Positions 15,148-24,352 are shown, numbered from the stretch's first letter. The stretch is 64,000 bases of DNA from JABMNT01 sp048262255 (GCA_048262255.1 JBLXFH010000001.1:806001-870000), one strand, 5' to 3'. Numbers and translations: made by a program. Notes: generated by a model not told the origin, from the letters alone.

Positions 15148-16323
15148 GTGCATAAGTCAGATTTTTTATTTACCAGTGAGAGCGTTTCAGAAGGCCATCC
15201 GGATAAAGTTTGTGACCGGGTCTCGGATGCCATCGTTGATTTATATCTCGGCAAGGATGCCGTTTCGCGAGTCGCTGTGGAAACGTTGGTGACCACCAAC
15301 CTGATTGTTCTCGCTGGCGAAACCCGCTGTAGTCAGGAAGTCACCAAGGAAGAGCTGGAAGCCGCTGCCCGCAATGCGGTCAAGGCGATTGGCTATGATC
15401 AGGATAACTTCCACTGGAAAAATTCGGAAGTCCAGGTTCATGTCCATGCACAATCCGCTGATATTGCACAGGGTGTGGATTCTGCCGGTAACAAGGATGA
15501 AGGCGCAGGTGACCAGGGCATTATGTTCGGCTATGCCTGCAATGAAACCGATGTTCTGATGCCGGCCCCCATCCATTATTCGCACCAGATTCTGAAAGCC
15601 ATGGCGGAAGCCCGCCACGCTGGCAAGCTACCCGGCATCGGCCCGGATTCAAAAAGTCAGGTGACCCTGCAATATGAGGCCGACAAGCCGGTCCGTGCGA
15701 CATCTGTTGTGGTCTCGACCCAGCATGAGGAAAACCTGTCGCAGGATGATGTCCGCGAACTGGTCCGTCCGTTTATCGAGCGCGTGTTGCCGGAAGGTTG
15801 GATGTGCCCGGAAGATGAGCTTTATGTGAACCCGACCGGCAAGTTTGTCATCGGCGGCCCCGATGGTGACGCTGGTTTAACCGGGCGCAAAATCATCGTT
15901 GATACTTATGGCGGGGCGGCCCCGCATGGTGGCGGCGCATTTAGCGGCAAGGATCCGACCAAGGTCGACCGTTCGGCCGCCTATATCACCCGCTATCTGG
16001 CGAAAAACGTTGTTGCCGCCGGTCTGGCCAATGCCTGCACCATTCAGCTGGCTTATGCCATTGGTGTTTCCAAGCCCCTGTCGCTTTATGTGAACACCCA
16101 CGAAACGGGCGACGTCGATGAAGACAAGCTGGCCGATGTCCTGCAGGAACTGGTTAATCTGTCACCACGCGGTATTCGCGAACATTTGCAATTGAGCCGT
16201 CCGATCTATGAGCGTTCTGCCGCTTATGGCCACTTTGGTCGTATTCCTGATGCCGACGGTGGCTTCTCCTGGGAGCGCACCGATCTGGTTGACGATCTTA
16301 AATCGGCTTTTGGCGCTTCTTGA
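15148..16323 (+). CDS. metK: MetK, S-adenosylmethionine synthetase
   Basis: A 391 aa enzyme making SAM from methionine and ATP in the cytosol. Signatures are SEGHPDKVCDRVSDAIVD near residues 12-29, GAGDQGIMFGYACNET near 118-133, and GGGAFSGKDPTKVDRS near 256-271 (P-loop-like). It starts at GTG 15148, which gives the family N-terminus (HKSDFLFTSESVSEGHP). GAAGGG lies upstream. The stop overlaps the TTG start of trmB (TTGA), so the two are translationally coupled. The 311-nt leader holds RNA hairpins that may sense the product. Confidence 0.96.
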   Translation: MHKSDFLFTSESVSEGHPDKVCDRVSDAIVDLYLGKDAVSRVAVETLVTTNLIVLAGETRCSQEVTKEELEAAARNAVKAIGYDQDNFHWKNSEVQVHVHAQSADIAQGVDSAGNKDEGAGDQGIMFGYACNETDVLMPAPIHYSHQILKAMAEARHAGKLPGIGPDSKSQVTLQYEADKPVRATSVVVSTQHEENLSQDDVRELVRPFIERVLPEGWMCPEDELYVNPTGKFVIGGPDGDAGLTGRKIIVDTYGGAAPHGGGAFSGKDPTKVDRSAAYITRYLAKNVVAAGLANACTIQLAYAIGVSKPLSLYVNTHETGDVDEDKLADVLQELVNLSPRGIREHLQLSRPIYERSAAYGHFGRIPDADGGFSWERTDLVDDLKSAFGAS

Positions 16324-17039
16324 CGCAAAACGAAACGGATACGGATCAACGCTGGTACGGACGCAGGTTCGGTAAGCCGTTGCGGGTTGCCCGCAAAAGG
16401 CTGATTGAAAACCTGTTGCCCGAACTCCGGCTTGATCCGGAGCCGGATGCGATCCCCGGGGATTTAAAAACCCTGTTTCCAAATCCGGTCCGTGAAGTCT
16501 GGTTGGAAATCGGTTTTGGCGGCGGTGAGCATCTGGCAACACAGGCCGCAAACAACCCGGATATCGGGTTCATCGGCTGCGAGCCGTTCGTCAATGGCGT
16601 GGCCTCTCTGCTCAAGCATATTGAAGAGCGCAAGCTGACCAATGTCCGGGTTTATGACGACGATGTGCGTCATTTGCTGGGTCTGATGGCCGATCAATGT
16701 CTGGAGCGGATTTTTATCCTGTTCCCCGACCCCTGGCCAAAAACCCGTCACCACCGCCGCCGCATCGTCAAGACGGAAACCATCGTTGAGTTCGCCCGTC
16801 TGCTGAAAGACGGTGGAGAGCTGCGCTTCGCCAGCGATCATCAGGGTTATGTGACCTGGGCGCTGTGGCATCTTTTGCAAAACCCGAATTTGCGCTGGAC
16901 CGCAGAAGGAGCCGATGACTGGCGTTTGCCGCCCGCCGACTGGGTCGAGACCCGTTACGAACAGAAAGCCAAAGCAAAAGGTGATGCGCCAGCTTATCTA
17001 AGGTTTGAGCGCTCAAACCGTGCCGGTGATATCGGCTAG
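16320..17039 (+). CDS. trmB: TrmB, tRNA (guanine-N7)-methyltransferase
   Basis: A 239 aa SAM-dependent methyltransferase that makes m7G46 in tRNA. SAM-binding motif EIGFGGGEHLA is at residues about 63-73, GCEPFVNGVASLL near 81-93, and the family signature FPDPWPKTRHHRRRI near 139-153. It starts at TTG 16320 inside the metK stop. It is plausible that the shared use of SAM underlies the pairing with metK, which is common in alphaproteobacteria. A gap of 188 nt with a terminator-like hairpin follows before rimP. Confidence 0.95.
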   Translation: MTQNETDTDQRWYGRRFGKPLRVARKRLIENLLPELRLDPEPDAIPGDLKTLFPNPVREVWLEIGFGGGEHLATQAANNPDIGFIGCEPFVNGVASLLKHIEERKLTNVRVYDDDVRHLLGLMADQCLERIFILFPDPWPKTRHHRRRIVKTETIVEFARLLKDGGELRFASDHQGYVTWALWHLLQNPNLRWTAEGADDWRLPPADWVETRYEQKAKAKGDAPAYLRFERSNRAGDIG

Positions 17040-17150
17040 TGCCTTTTCTGTTTGAAAGTCTTGAATTCTTTTCTGAGGAGGTATATATCAGCGTCACGTT
17101 TCTGTAAGGAACGTATCTCGTTATTGCCAGAGACGAAGGCGATTTGATGA

Positions 17151-17175
17151 GGTGGGTCTTCGGGCCCGCCTTTTT
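17151..17175 (+). terminator. Terminator-like hairpin ahead of rimP
   Basis: GGTGGGTC (17151-17158) and GGCCCGCC (17163-17170) form an 8-bp stem (with G-U pairs) closed by a TTCG tetraloop. A run of five T follows at 17171-17175. It ends 52 nt before the rimP GTG. Because trmB ends at 17039, it could end trmB transcription, or act as an attenuator in the rimP-nusA leader, where such structures are known in other bacteria. A possible promoter with TATATA near 17083-17088 lies upstream, which would favour attenuation. Confidence 0.7.
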
Positions 17176-17227
17176 GTTTGGTGAAAAGGCTTCCTCGTGA
17201 AGCCCTCAATGATAAAGGTTTCCATCT

Positions 17228-17719
17228 GTGGATTTGGCCGGCCGCATAGAAAAGATGATCAGCCCGACGATCGAAGATCTGGGCTTTGAGCTCGTTCGTG
17301 TGGAAGTTCTGGGGGAAATGAATCCCTGTTTACAGATCATGGCCGATCGTCTTGACCAGAGCGCCATGAATGTTGATGACTGTGCGCAGATTTCCCGCGC
17401 CGTTTCTGCCCTGATGGATGTGGAAGACCCGATTTCCAACGCCTATACGTTGGAAGTCAGCTCGCCGGGCTTGGATCGCCCGCTCGTCAAGCCAGCGCAT
17501 TTCGAGCGCTTTGCGGGTTTTGAGGTGCGGCTAGAAAAGCGTGGCGCCGGGGATGATCAGCGGCGGTTTCGCGGCCAATTGCTCGGCATGGCCGGAGACG
17601 ATGTCAAATTATCAGTTAAAGGCGAGGAAATCCTTATTCCATTCGCCGATGTTCTTAAAGCTAAATTGGTCGTAACGGATGAGCTGCTTGCGGCTGCCAA
17701 GGAAGGTACAAACGAATGA
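17228..17719 (+). CDS. rimP: RimP, 30S ribosome maturation factor
   Basis: A 163 aa protein of the RimP family. It has an N-terminal domain (ISPTIEDLGFELVRVEVLG, CAQISRAVSALMD, NAYTLEVSSPGLDRPL; residues 10-92) and a C-terminal SH3-like domain (EVRLEKRGAGDDQRRFRGQLL, and a final ADVLKAKLV). GTG 17228 gives the family start (DLAGRIEKMI). RimP binds the 30S subunit and helps uS12 assembly. It overlaps nusA by 4 nt (ATGA), as in most proteobacteria, and opens the nusA-infB operon. Confidence 0.95.
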   Translation: MDLAGRIEKMISPTIEDLGFELVRVEVLGEMNPCLQIMADRLDQSAMNVDDCAQISRAVSALMDVEDPISNAYTLEVSSPGLDRPLVKPAHFERFAGFEVRLEKRGAGDDQRRFRGQLLGMAGDDVKLSVKGEEILIPFADVLKAKLVVTDELLAAAKEGTNE

Positions 17720-19281
17720 GTGAAACCATGACGGAAACCAGTGCTGTCTATTCCCGCCCGGAACTCTTGCAGGTGGCGGAAACGGTCGCCCGCGACAAGG
17801 GTATTGAACGCGACGAGGTTCTGGAAGCCATGGAGCAGGCCATTCAAAAGGCCGGGCGCTCGAAATACGGCCACGAGCATGACATTCGCGCCCATATCGA
17901 CCGCTCCTCGGGTTCCATCAGTCTGGCCCGCTACCTGGAAGTCATGGCCGACGATGCGGAAATTGAAAATGAAGTGACGCAACTGCCTGTGTCCAGAGCG
18001 CGACGCAAAAAAGCCGATGCTGAGCCGGGTGAATTTATTGTTGATGAACTGCCACCCATTGATTTTGGCCGGATCGCCGCGCAAACGGCGAAGCAGGTCA
18101 TCGTCCAGAAAGTCCGTGAAGCCGAGCGGACCCGGCAGTTCGCCGAATATAAGGACCGCGTTGGTGAGGTCGTTAATGGCCTGGTTAAGCGTATTGAATA
18201 TGGCAACGTGATTGTTGATCTGGGCCGGGCCGAAGGCATGCTGCGGCGTGACGAGTGCATTCCGCGCGAGCATTTTAACAACGGCGATCGGGTTCGTGCC
18301 TATATTTTTGACGTGCGCGAAGAAACCCGCGGCCCGCAGATTTTCCTGTCGCGGACCCATCCGGAATTTATGGCGAAACTGTTCGCTCAGGAAGTGCCGG
18401 AAATTTATGACGGCATTATTGAAATCAAGGCGGTCGCCCGCGACCCCGGCTCGCGTGCCAAGATGGCCGTTCTGTCCCACGATTCAAGCCTCGACCCCGT
18501 TGGCCCCTGTATCGGTATGCGCGGTTCGCGCGTTCAGGCCGTGGTCGGTGAGTTGCAGGGTGAAAAAATCGATATCATCCAGTGGACCGAAGATCCGGCC
18601 ATGTTCATCGTCAACGCTCTTGCACCGGCGGAAGTTTCCAAGGTGGTTCTCGATGAGGACCGCAATAAGATCGAAGTGGTTGTCCCCGATGATCAGCTCA
18701 GTCTGGCCATTGGACGGCGCGGCCAGAATGTGCGTTTGGGCTCACAGCTTTCGGGTTGGGATATTGATATTCTGACGGAAGCCGAGGAATCGGAGCGCCG
18801 GACTCAGGAGTTCCAGGTACGCTCACAAATGTTTGTCGATGCACTGGACGTTGACGAAGTGATTGCCCATTTATTGGTAACAGAAGGCTTTTCCCAGGTT
18901 GAGGAAGTCGCCTATGTGCCGGTTGAGGATCTGACGGAAATCGAAGGCTTTGATGAAGATGTGGCGAGCGAGCTCAGAGAGCGGGCCCGCTCTTATCTGG
19001 CGACGCTGGATGAGAAGCTGGAAACGCAACGCAAGGAATTGGGCGTTGCCGATGATCTGGCGTCTCTGGACGGCGTAAGCGCCAAGCTGCTAGTTATTCT
19101 GGGTGAAAACGACGTGAAAACGCGTGATGATCTGGGCGATCTGGCGGGTGACGAATTGCTGGAAATTGCCGGTTCGGAAGTCAGCGGCATGGACCAGGCG
19201 AACGAAATCATCATGGCGGCACGGGCGCATTGGTTTGATGATGAGGAAGCGCCGGTGGATTCAGAAACGGCAGGCGAATAG
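17716..19281 (+). CDS. nusA: NusA, transcription termination/antitermination factor
   Basis: A 521 aa protein. It has an RNA-polymerase-binding N-terminal domain (about 1-135), an S1 domain (about 145-215; GEVVNGLVKRIEYGNVIVDL), and tandem KH domains (about 220-360; CIGMRGSRVQAVVGELQGEK, DDQLSLAIGRRGQNVRLGSQL). Acidic C-terminal helix-hairpin-helix repeats follow (EVDLTEIEGFDEDVASEL type near 395-440; second repeat near 440-500). NusA controls pausing, intrinsic termination and rRNA antitermination. Two acidic repeats are the proteobacterial pattern. It overlaps rimP. Confidence 0.96.
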   Translation: MSETMTETSAVYSRPELLQVAETVARDKGIERDEVLEAMEQAIQKAGRSKYGHEHDIRAHIDRSSGSISLARYLEVMADDAEIENEVTQLPVSRARRKKADAEPGEFIVDELPPIDFGRIAAQTAKQVIVQKVREAERTRQFAEYKDRVGEVVNGLVKRIEYGNVIVDLGRAEGMLRRDECIPREHFNNGDRVRAYIFDVREETRGPQIFLSRTHPEFMAKLFAQEVPEIYDGIIEIKAVARDPGSRAKMAVLSHDSSLDPVGPCIGMRGSRVQAVVGELQGEKIDIIQWTEDPAMFIVNALAPAEVSKVVLDEDRNKIEVVVPDDQLSLAIGRRGQNVRLGSQLSGWDIDILTEAEESERRTQEFQVRSQMFVDALDVDEVIAHLLVTEGFSQVEEVAYVPVEDLTEIEGFDEDVASELRERARSYLATLDEKLETQRKELGVADDLASLDGVSAKLLVILGENDVKTRDDLGDLAGDELLEIAGSEVSGMDQANEIIMAARAHWFDDEEAPVDSETAGE

Positions 19282-19297
19282 GCCGAGATTTTAAGAG

Positions 19298-19942
19298 ATG
19301 GCGCGCGGACGCAAAGTGGCATCCGGCAAAAAGCGCTGGCCGAGAGCGAAAGACGCTTTGGTTCCCACACGAAAATGTATCGTTCTGGGGGCCGAACGTC
19401 CGAAACAGGAGATGATCCGGTTTGTCGTCGGACCGGACGGGCAGGTTGTTCCGGATTTGGAAGCAAAACTGCCAGGCCGGGGATTATGGTTGAGCGCTGA
19501 GCGAGATGTGGTAAATACTGCATGCGCGAAACGCCTGTTCGCCAAGGCGGCGCGGAGCAAGGCGGAAGCGCCGGAAGGTCTGGCGGATCTGCTGGAAGGG
19601 TTGCTGGCAGCTCGCTGCATCGGTTTGCTGGGCATGGCGCGCCGTTCGGGAAGCGTGGTATCGGGCTATGAAAAAGTTCGCGCGTTTCTTCAGGACGGCA
19701 AAGCTGGCTTGTTGCTGGCTGCCCGGGAAGGGGCCATTGGTGGGCGCCGGAAGGTGCGCAATCTGGCGCCTGAATTGAAGGAATGGGACCGGCTCTCGGG
19801 TTTGGAGCTGGCCCAGGCTTTGGGCAAGGAAACGGTGATTCATGTTGCCGTGTCCCGGGGTTCCCTGGCCGAGCGGTTGGCGTGCGAATGCCGGCGTCTG
19901 GAAGGGTTTCGTGAACCCGGCGCGACGGTGGTTGAAAGTTAA
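19298..19942 (+). CDS. YlxR (DUF448)/L7Ae-like fusion RNA-binding protein
   Basis: A 214 aa protein joining two domains. The N-terminal YlxR/DUF448 domain is at residues about 20-90, with TRKCIVLGAERPKQEMIRFV, LEAKLPGRGLWLSAERDVVN and AKRLFAKAAR. A C-terminal L7Ae/eL8-like domain is at about 100-195 (CIGLLGMARRSGSVVSGYEK, KAGLLLAAREGAIGGRRKVR). This fusion is typical of alphaproteobacteria, whereas Firmicutes encode YlxR and YlxQ separately. It likely binds RNA; the precise role is unknown. Position between nusA and infB is conserved. Confidence 0.9.
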   Translation: MARGRKVASGKKRWPRAKDALVPTRKCIVLGAERPKQEMIRFVVGPDGQVVPDLEAKLPGRGLWLSAERDVVNTACAKRLFAKAARSKAEAPEGLADLLEGLLAARCIGLLGMARRSGSVVSGYEKVRAFLQDGKAGLLLAAREGAIGGRRKVRNLAPELKEWDRLSGLELAQALGKETVIHVAVSRGSLAERLACECRRLEGFREPGATVVES

Positions 19943-19997
19943 AGTTTGGGTTCTTTATGGAAAGAGCCGTGAATTTGGGCTATGCAAGCCTACATAT

Positions 19998-20033
19998 GAG
20001 GGGAAGCCCTCGTGAATGAGGCCCGGATCGGGC
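19998..20033 (+). promoter_or_regulatory. Two short hairpins in the infB leader
   Basis: GAGGG-GAAG-CCCTC occupies 19998-20011, and GCCCG-GAT-CGGGC occupies 20021-20033. They lie in the 113-nt gap before the infB ATG at 20056. Neither is followed by a T-run. They may limit ribosome entry or serve as processing sites; this is inference from structure only. Confidence 0.3.
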
Positions 20034-20055
20034 AAATGTGGTGGAACGGAATTCG

Positions 20056-22572
20056 ATGAGCGAGACCAAAGAAACGAGCAAGGGTAACAAGCTGGGCCTG
20101 ACCGCCCGACCGGGAAAACTTGAGCTGAACAAGACCGTGGAAACGGGTCAGGTTCGCCAGAGCTTTTCGCACGGGCGCTCTAAAATGGTCGCCGTTGAGG
20201 TCAAGAAAAAGCGTGTATTTGCACCGGATGCCGGCGGCCATATGGCGGAAGTCAAGAAATCCAGCCAGCCCATTGTCGAGCAGCCGGAGGTCGTCGAGAC
20301 GCCTGTTGTCGAGGTGGAGTCGGTGCCGACGACGACACCGTCCGGTCGGGTTCTGACAAACGAAGAGCGGGCATCGCGCCTGAAGGCGCTGGAAGAAGCC
20401 CGCCAGCTTGATGAAGAAAAGCGCCGCGAAGCGGAACGCAAGGCGCTGGAGCCAGACCCGGAACCGGAGGCAGAGCCGGAACCGGAAGTGGAAGCGCCCA
20501 AAGAAGCTAAAAAGGATGCCGCACCGGCCGAGGAAGAGATCAAAATTCCGGACCCGGCCGACGTGCCGCCGTTGCCGTCGGAAGACGACAAGGAGCGCCG
20601 GGTTCGACCTAAAAAAGTTGTCAAGGCGGAAGCACCCAAAAAGGTCCCGTCAACCAAGCGGGATGAGCCGCGCCGCCGCGCCGGCAAGCTGACCATTTCG
20701 GAAGCTCTTGAAGATCAGGAAGGCCGTCAGCGGTCCCTGGCATCGGTTAAGCGCAAGCGCGACCGCGAACGCCAGCAGGCCATCAGCGCCCGCACGGAGG
20801 GACGTAAAATTATACGTGATGTTGTTATTACAGAAGCTTTGACTGTTCAGGAGCTTGCCAACCGGATGGCCGAACGGGCCGTCGATGTGATCAAGTCGCT
20901 CATGAAAATGGGTGTCATGGCGACGCCGCAACAGATTATCGATGCCGATACGGCGGAACTGATCGTTGAGGAGTTTGGTCATAACTTCAAACGGGTTTCG
21001 GAATCGGACGTGGAAATCGGCCTGCGCACCGACAATGAAACTGAGGACGAAACCCAGTTGGTCCCGCGGGCACCGGTTGTTACCGTTATGGGCCATGTTG
21101 ATCACGGAAAAACCTCGTTACTGGATGCCATGCGGTCTTCCGATGTGGCGGCCCATGAAGCGGGTGGCATTACCCAGCATATCGGCGCTTATCAGGTGAC
21201 CACGGAATCGGGAACCAAAATCAGCTTTATCGATACGCCGGGTCACGCGGCCTTTACGGAGATGCGGGCGCGCGGCGCCAGTGTCACGGATATTGTTGTC
21301 CTGTGCGTTGCCGCGGATGACGGCATTATGCCGCAAACCATTGAAGCCATACACCATGCCAAAGCGGCAGGCGTGCCGATTATTGTCGCCGTCAACAAGA
21401 TTGATCGCGAAGACGCCGATCCGGCCCGGGTCCGCACCGATTTGTTGCAGCATGACATTCAGGTTGAGGAAATGGGCGGTGATGTTCTGGCGATTGATGT
21501 GTCGGCAAAAGAACGCCTCAATCTGGATAAGCTGATTGAAGCGATCTCGTTGCAGGCGGAACTGCTTGATCTGAAGGCCAACCCGAACCGGGCGGCAGAA
21601 GGCATTGTGATTGAAGCCAAGATGGAACCCGGACGTGGCAGCGTTGCGACGGTCCTCGTTCAGCGTGGCACCTTGCGCATCGGTGATATTATTGTTGCCG
21701 GCAAAGAAATGGGCCGGGTCCGGGCCATGAACAATGCCTCGGGCGATCAGTTGAGCGAAGCCGGACCGTCTGTTCCGGTTGAGGTTCTGGGCCTGAATGG
21801 CACGCCGGCTGCGGGCGATGAAGTGGCGGCTGTTGAAAATGAAAGCCGGGCGCGTGAAGTGGCGGAATTCCGTCAGCGTCGCGATAAGAACGCCCTCGCC
21901 GCCGCCGGTGCGCGCGGCTCTCTCGAGCAGATGTTCGAGCGGATCAAGGAAGGCGAAGCCGAGACCCTGCCGATCGTTATCAAGGGTGATGTTCACGGCT
22001 CAGTAGAAGCGATCAACAGCGCGCTCAATAGTCTGGCGACAGATGAGGTGAAGGTGCATATCCTGCACTCCGCCGTTGGCGGCATTAACGAATCCGATGT
22101 CACTCTGGCCCGTGCCTCCGGCGCGGCCATCATTGGCTTTAATGTGCGCGCCAACCCGCAGGCCCGGGATCTGGCCAAACGCGACGGTGTGGAATTGCGT
22201 TATTATTCGATCATTTATAACCTGCTGGACGATCTGAAAGCGGTCCTTTCGGGCATGCTGGCACCGGAAATGCGCGAAACCTTCTTGGGCAATGCGAAAA
22301 TTCTGGAAGTCTTCAATGTCTCGAAAGTCGGCAAGGTTGCGGGCTGTATGGTTGTTGAAGGTATGGTCAAAAAAGGTGCCCATGTGCGCCTGATCCGTGA
22401 CGAGGTTGTCATCCATGAAGGTGAACTGAGTCAGCTCAAGCGCTTCAAGGATGACGTCAAGGAAGTCAAGGAAGGCATCGAGTGCGGCATGGCGTTTGCC
22501 AATTATCAGGACATGCGGCCCGGCGATACCATCGAATGTTTCGATGTTGAGGAAATCGCCCGCCAGCTTTAG
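20056..22572 (+). CDS. infB: InfB, translation initiation factor IF-2
   Basis: An 838 aa GTPase that brings fMet-tRNA to the 30S subunit. The long N-terminal region (to about 260) is highly charged, with Pro/Glu-rich repeats, and is variable between species. An IF2_N domain is at about 255-310 (TVQELANRMAERAVDVIKSL). The GTPase domain follows, with G1 GHVDHGKTS at about 346-354, G3 DTPGHAAF near 393 and G4 NKID near 448. C-terminal beta-barrel and tRNA-binding domains follow. ATG 20056 is preceded by GGAACGGA; a GTG at 20038 is an in-frame alternative with less support. Confidence 0.96.
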   Translation: MSETKETSKGNKLGLTARPGKLELNKTVETGQVRQSFSHGRSKMVAVEVKKKRVFAPDAGGHMAEVKKSSQPIVEQPEVVETPVVEVESVPTTTPSGRVLTNEERASRLKALEEARQLDEEKRREAERKALEPDPEPEAEPEPEVEAPKEAKKDAAPAEEEIKIPDPADVPPLPSEDDKERRVRPKKVVKAEAPKKVPSTKRDEPRRRAGKLTISEALEDQEGRQRSLASVKRKRDRERQQAISARTEGRKIIRDVVITEALTVQELANRMAERAVDVIKSLMKMGVMATPQQIIDADTAELIVEEFGHNFKRVSESDVEIGLRTDNETEDETQLVPRAPVVTVMGHVDHGKTSLLDAMRSSDVAAHEAGGITQHIGAYQVTTESGTKISFIDTPGHAAFTEMRARGASVTDIVVLCVAADDGIMPQTIEAIHHAKAAGVPIIVAVNKIDREDADPARVRTDLLQHDIQVEEMGGDVLAIDVSAKERLNLDKLIEAISLQAELLDLKANPNRAAEGIVIEAKMEPGRGSVATVLVQRGTLRIGDIIVAGKEMGRVRAMNNASGDQLSEAGPSVPVEVLGLNGTPAAGDEVAAVENESRAREVAEFRQRRDKNALAAAGARGSLEQMFERIKEGEAETLPIVIKGDVHGSVEAINSALNSLATDEVKVHILHSAVGGINESDVTLARASGAAIIGFNVRANPQARDLAKRDGVELRYYSIIYNLLDDLKAVLSGMLAPEMRETFLGNAKILEVFNVSKVGKVAGCMVVEGMVKKGAHVRLIRDEVVIHEGELSQLKRFKDDVKEVKEGIECGMAFANYQDMRPGDTIECFDVEEIARQL

Positions 22573-22620
22573 GCAGAAGGCTGGCGCGGCTGCGCCGGCA
22601 CAGCTCATATAGAGGCAGCT

Positions 22621-23052
22621 ATGGTTAGACGGGAAGCGAAAGCCCCCAGCCAGCGCCAGTTGCGCGTTGGAGAAGAAATTCGTCATGCATTGGCCTGGGC
22701 CCTGGAGCGTGGCGAAGTGCGCGATCCGGCAGTCATTGGTGTGCCGGTAACGGTCACGGAAGTCCGCATCAGCCCGGATTTGAAAAATGCGACGGCCTTT
22801 ATCGTGCCGCTGGGCGGTGGTGATGCAGAAAAAATCCAGGCCGTTGTCGATGGGCTCAACCGGGCCTCGGCGTTTTTGCGGCGCATGGTGATTTCTCAGG
22901 TTCAATTGCGCGCCGTACCGCGTCTGAATTTCATTGCCGATATTTCCTTCGACAACGCGTCTGAAATTGATGCCCTGTTACGTACCGAAAACGTCGCCCG
23001 TGATCTTGTCCGACACGATGAAGACGGCAACGAGGATGCGGATGGCGCGTAA
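22621..23052 (+). CDS. rbfA: RbfA, ribosome-binding factor A
   Basis: A 143 aa protein of the RbfA family with a KH-like fold: RQLRVGEEIRHALAWALERG, IGVPVTVTEVRISPDLKNAT, ASAFLRRMVISQVQLRAVPR and LNFIADISFDNASEID. It binds immature 30S subunits and is needed for cold growth in other bacteria. The C-terminal tail is acidic and overlaps the start of truB by 11 nt, indicating coupled expression. It is the expected neighbour downstream of infB. Confidence 0.95.
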   Translation: MVRREAKAPSQRQLRVGEEIRHALAWALERGEVRDPAVIGVPVTVTEVRISPDLKNATAFIVPLGGGDAEKIQAVVDGLNRASAFLRRMVISQVQLRAVPRLNFIADISFDNASEIDALLRTENVARDLVRHDEDGNEDADGA

Positions 23053-23968
23053 GCGCCGCGGGCAGCCGGTTCATGGCTGGATCATCATCGATAAACCTTT
23101 GGGGATGAGTTCGACCCAGGTTGTGGGCCGCGTCCGTTATCTGCTGGATGCGCAAAAGGCCGGACACGGCGGCACCCTCGATCCACTAGCCAGCGGGATA
23201 TTGCCGATTGCGTTGGGTGAAGCGACTAAGACCGTCGCCTACGCCATGGACGGTCGGAAAACCTATGAGTTCACGCTGCGCTGGGGCGAAGCAACGACGA
23301 CTGATGACCGGGAAGGGGCGGTCATTGAAACGTCAAGCCATCGTCCCGTGGAATCTGAGGTGCGGAATATTCTTGCTGAATTTGAAGGCGAGATTGACCA
23401 GACCCCGCCCAAGTTTTCAGCCATAAAAATTGATGGAAAACGGGCTTATGAGCTGGCCCGCGCCGAAAAAGACGTGGATATGCCGTCACGCAAGGTCAGA
23501 ATTCATAAACTGGAGCTTTTGAATTGTGCGGACGCGGACCATGCGTCATTTCGTGTTGAGTGTGGAAAAGGCACATATATCAGGAGCTTAGCAAGGGATA
23601 TGGCGCTTCGGTTGGGGACCTGTGCCCATGTGACAGCGTTGCGCCGGACCGCCGTTGGCCCGTTTGCTGAAAAACATGCGATTTCGCTAGATTCTCTAGA
23701 GGCGCTGGGGCATAGTGCGCGCGATTCGGGGACTTTATTGGCTGTTGAGGCCGTGCTGGACGACATCCCGGCATTGGCACTGACAAGCGAAGAGGCCCGG
23801 AGGCTGAAACACGGACAAGCCGTTTCCATGGTTTCCGTGAGCGGTCAATCCTCCTTCAGGGATATAAACCACGGCGACGTTTTTTGTGCCATGGCTGAAG
23901 GACAATTGATCGCGCTGGCCACTTTAGTCGAAGGGGAAATTGTTCCGCTTCGTGTTTTGAACCGTTAA
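23042..23968 (+). CDS. truB: TruB, tRNA pseudouridine-55 synthase
   Basis: A 308 aa enzyme making pseudouridine 55 in the T-loop of most tRNAs. Motifs are WIIIDKPLGMSSTQVVGRVR near residues 12-31 and GHGGTLDPLASGILPIALGE, which contains the catalytic Asp, near 40-60. A C-terminal PUA-like part (EEARRLKHGQAVS, VFCAMAEGQLIALATLV) follows. ATG 23042 lies 8 nt from an AACGAGG site inside rbfA; ATG 23036 is possible. The gene sits 15 nt before rpsO. Confidence 0.95.
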   Translation: MARKRRGQPVHGWIIIDKPLGMSSTQVVGRVRYLLDAQKAGHGGTLDPLASGILPIALGEATKTVAYAMDGRKTYEFTLRWGEATTTDDREGAVIETSSHRPVESEVRNILAEFEGEIDQTPPKFSAIKIDGKRAYELARAEKDVDMPSRKVRIHKLELLNCADADHASFRVECGKGTYIRSLARDMALRLGTCAHVTALRRTAVGPFAEKHAISLDSLEALGHSARDSGTLLAVEAVLDDIPALALTSEEARRLKHGQAVSMVSVSGQSSFRDINHGDVFCAMAEGQLIALATLVEGEIVPLRVLNR

Positions 23969-23983
23969 GGTAAGGAGTATACG

Positions 23984-24253
23984 ATGTCGATTACCGCTGA
24001 GCGCAAGCAAGAGCTAATCAAAGAGTACGCAGTTAAAGATGGCGACACCGGGTCGCCGGAAGTTCAGGTCGCCGTTTTGACCGAGCGGATCGTCAATTTG
24101 ACGGACCATTTGAAAACACACAGCAAAGATTTCCATTCGCGTCGCGGCCTGTTGATGATGGTCGGACAGCGTCGTCGGTTGCTGGATTATGTGAAGCGCA
24201 AGCAAGCTTCGCGCTATGAAGACCTGATCAAGCGTTTGGGTCTGCGCCGCTAA
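23984..24253 (+). CDS. rpsO: RpsO, 30S ribosomal protein uS15
   Basis: An 89 aa ribosomal protein, the usual length, with signatures DTGSPEVQVAVLTERIVNLT (22-41) and HSRRGLLMMVGQRRRLLDYV. uS15 binds 16S rRNA early in assembly and bridges to the large subunit. An AAGGAG ribosome site precedes the ATG. It is followed by a 182-nt region with two hairpins and then pnp, the classic rpsO-pnp pairing. Confidence 0.97.
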   Translation: MSITAERKQELIKEYAVKDGDTGSPEVQVAVLTERIVNLTDHLKTHSKDFHSRRGLLMMVGQRRRLLDYVKRKQASRYEDLIKRLGLRR

Positions 24254-24268
24254 AGGCGGCCTATAGGG

Positions 24269-24295
24269 GCGGATTGAAATTGGTTCGATCCGCCA
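24269..24295 (+). promoter_or_regulatory. Hairpin 1 in the rpsO-pnp intergenic region
   Basis: GGCGGATTGAA (24269-24279) pairs with TTCGATCCGCC (24285-24295) through 11 bp (one G-U) over a 5-nt loop. No T-run follows, so it is not a normal terminator. In enteric bacteria a stem in this position is cut by RNase III and then destabilises pnp mRNA in a PNPase-dependent manner. The same role here is inference from place and form. Confidence 0.55.
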
Positions 24296-24352
24296 AACCC
24301 GTCCGGGGTTCAAATTTCAGAAAAATTTATAGGTATTTGACACTGGCGGGAG

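Noticed and set aside
17557..18480. Minus-strand frame of 307 codons
   Set aside because: Antisense to rimP and nusA; no ribosome site or domain.
22000..22905. Minus-strand frame of 301 codons
   Set aside because: Antisense to infB and rbfA, with no family features.
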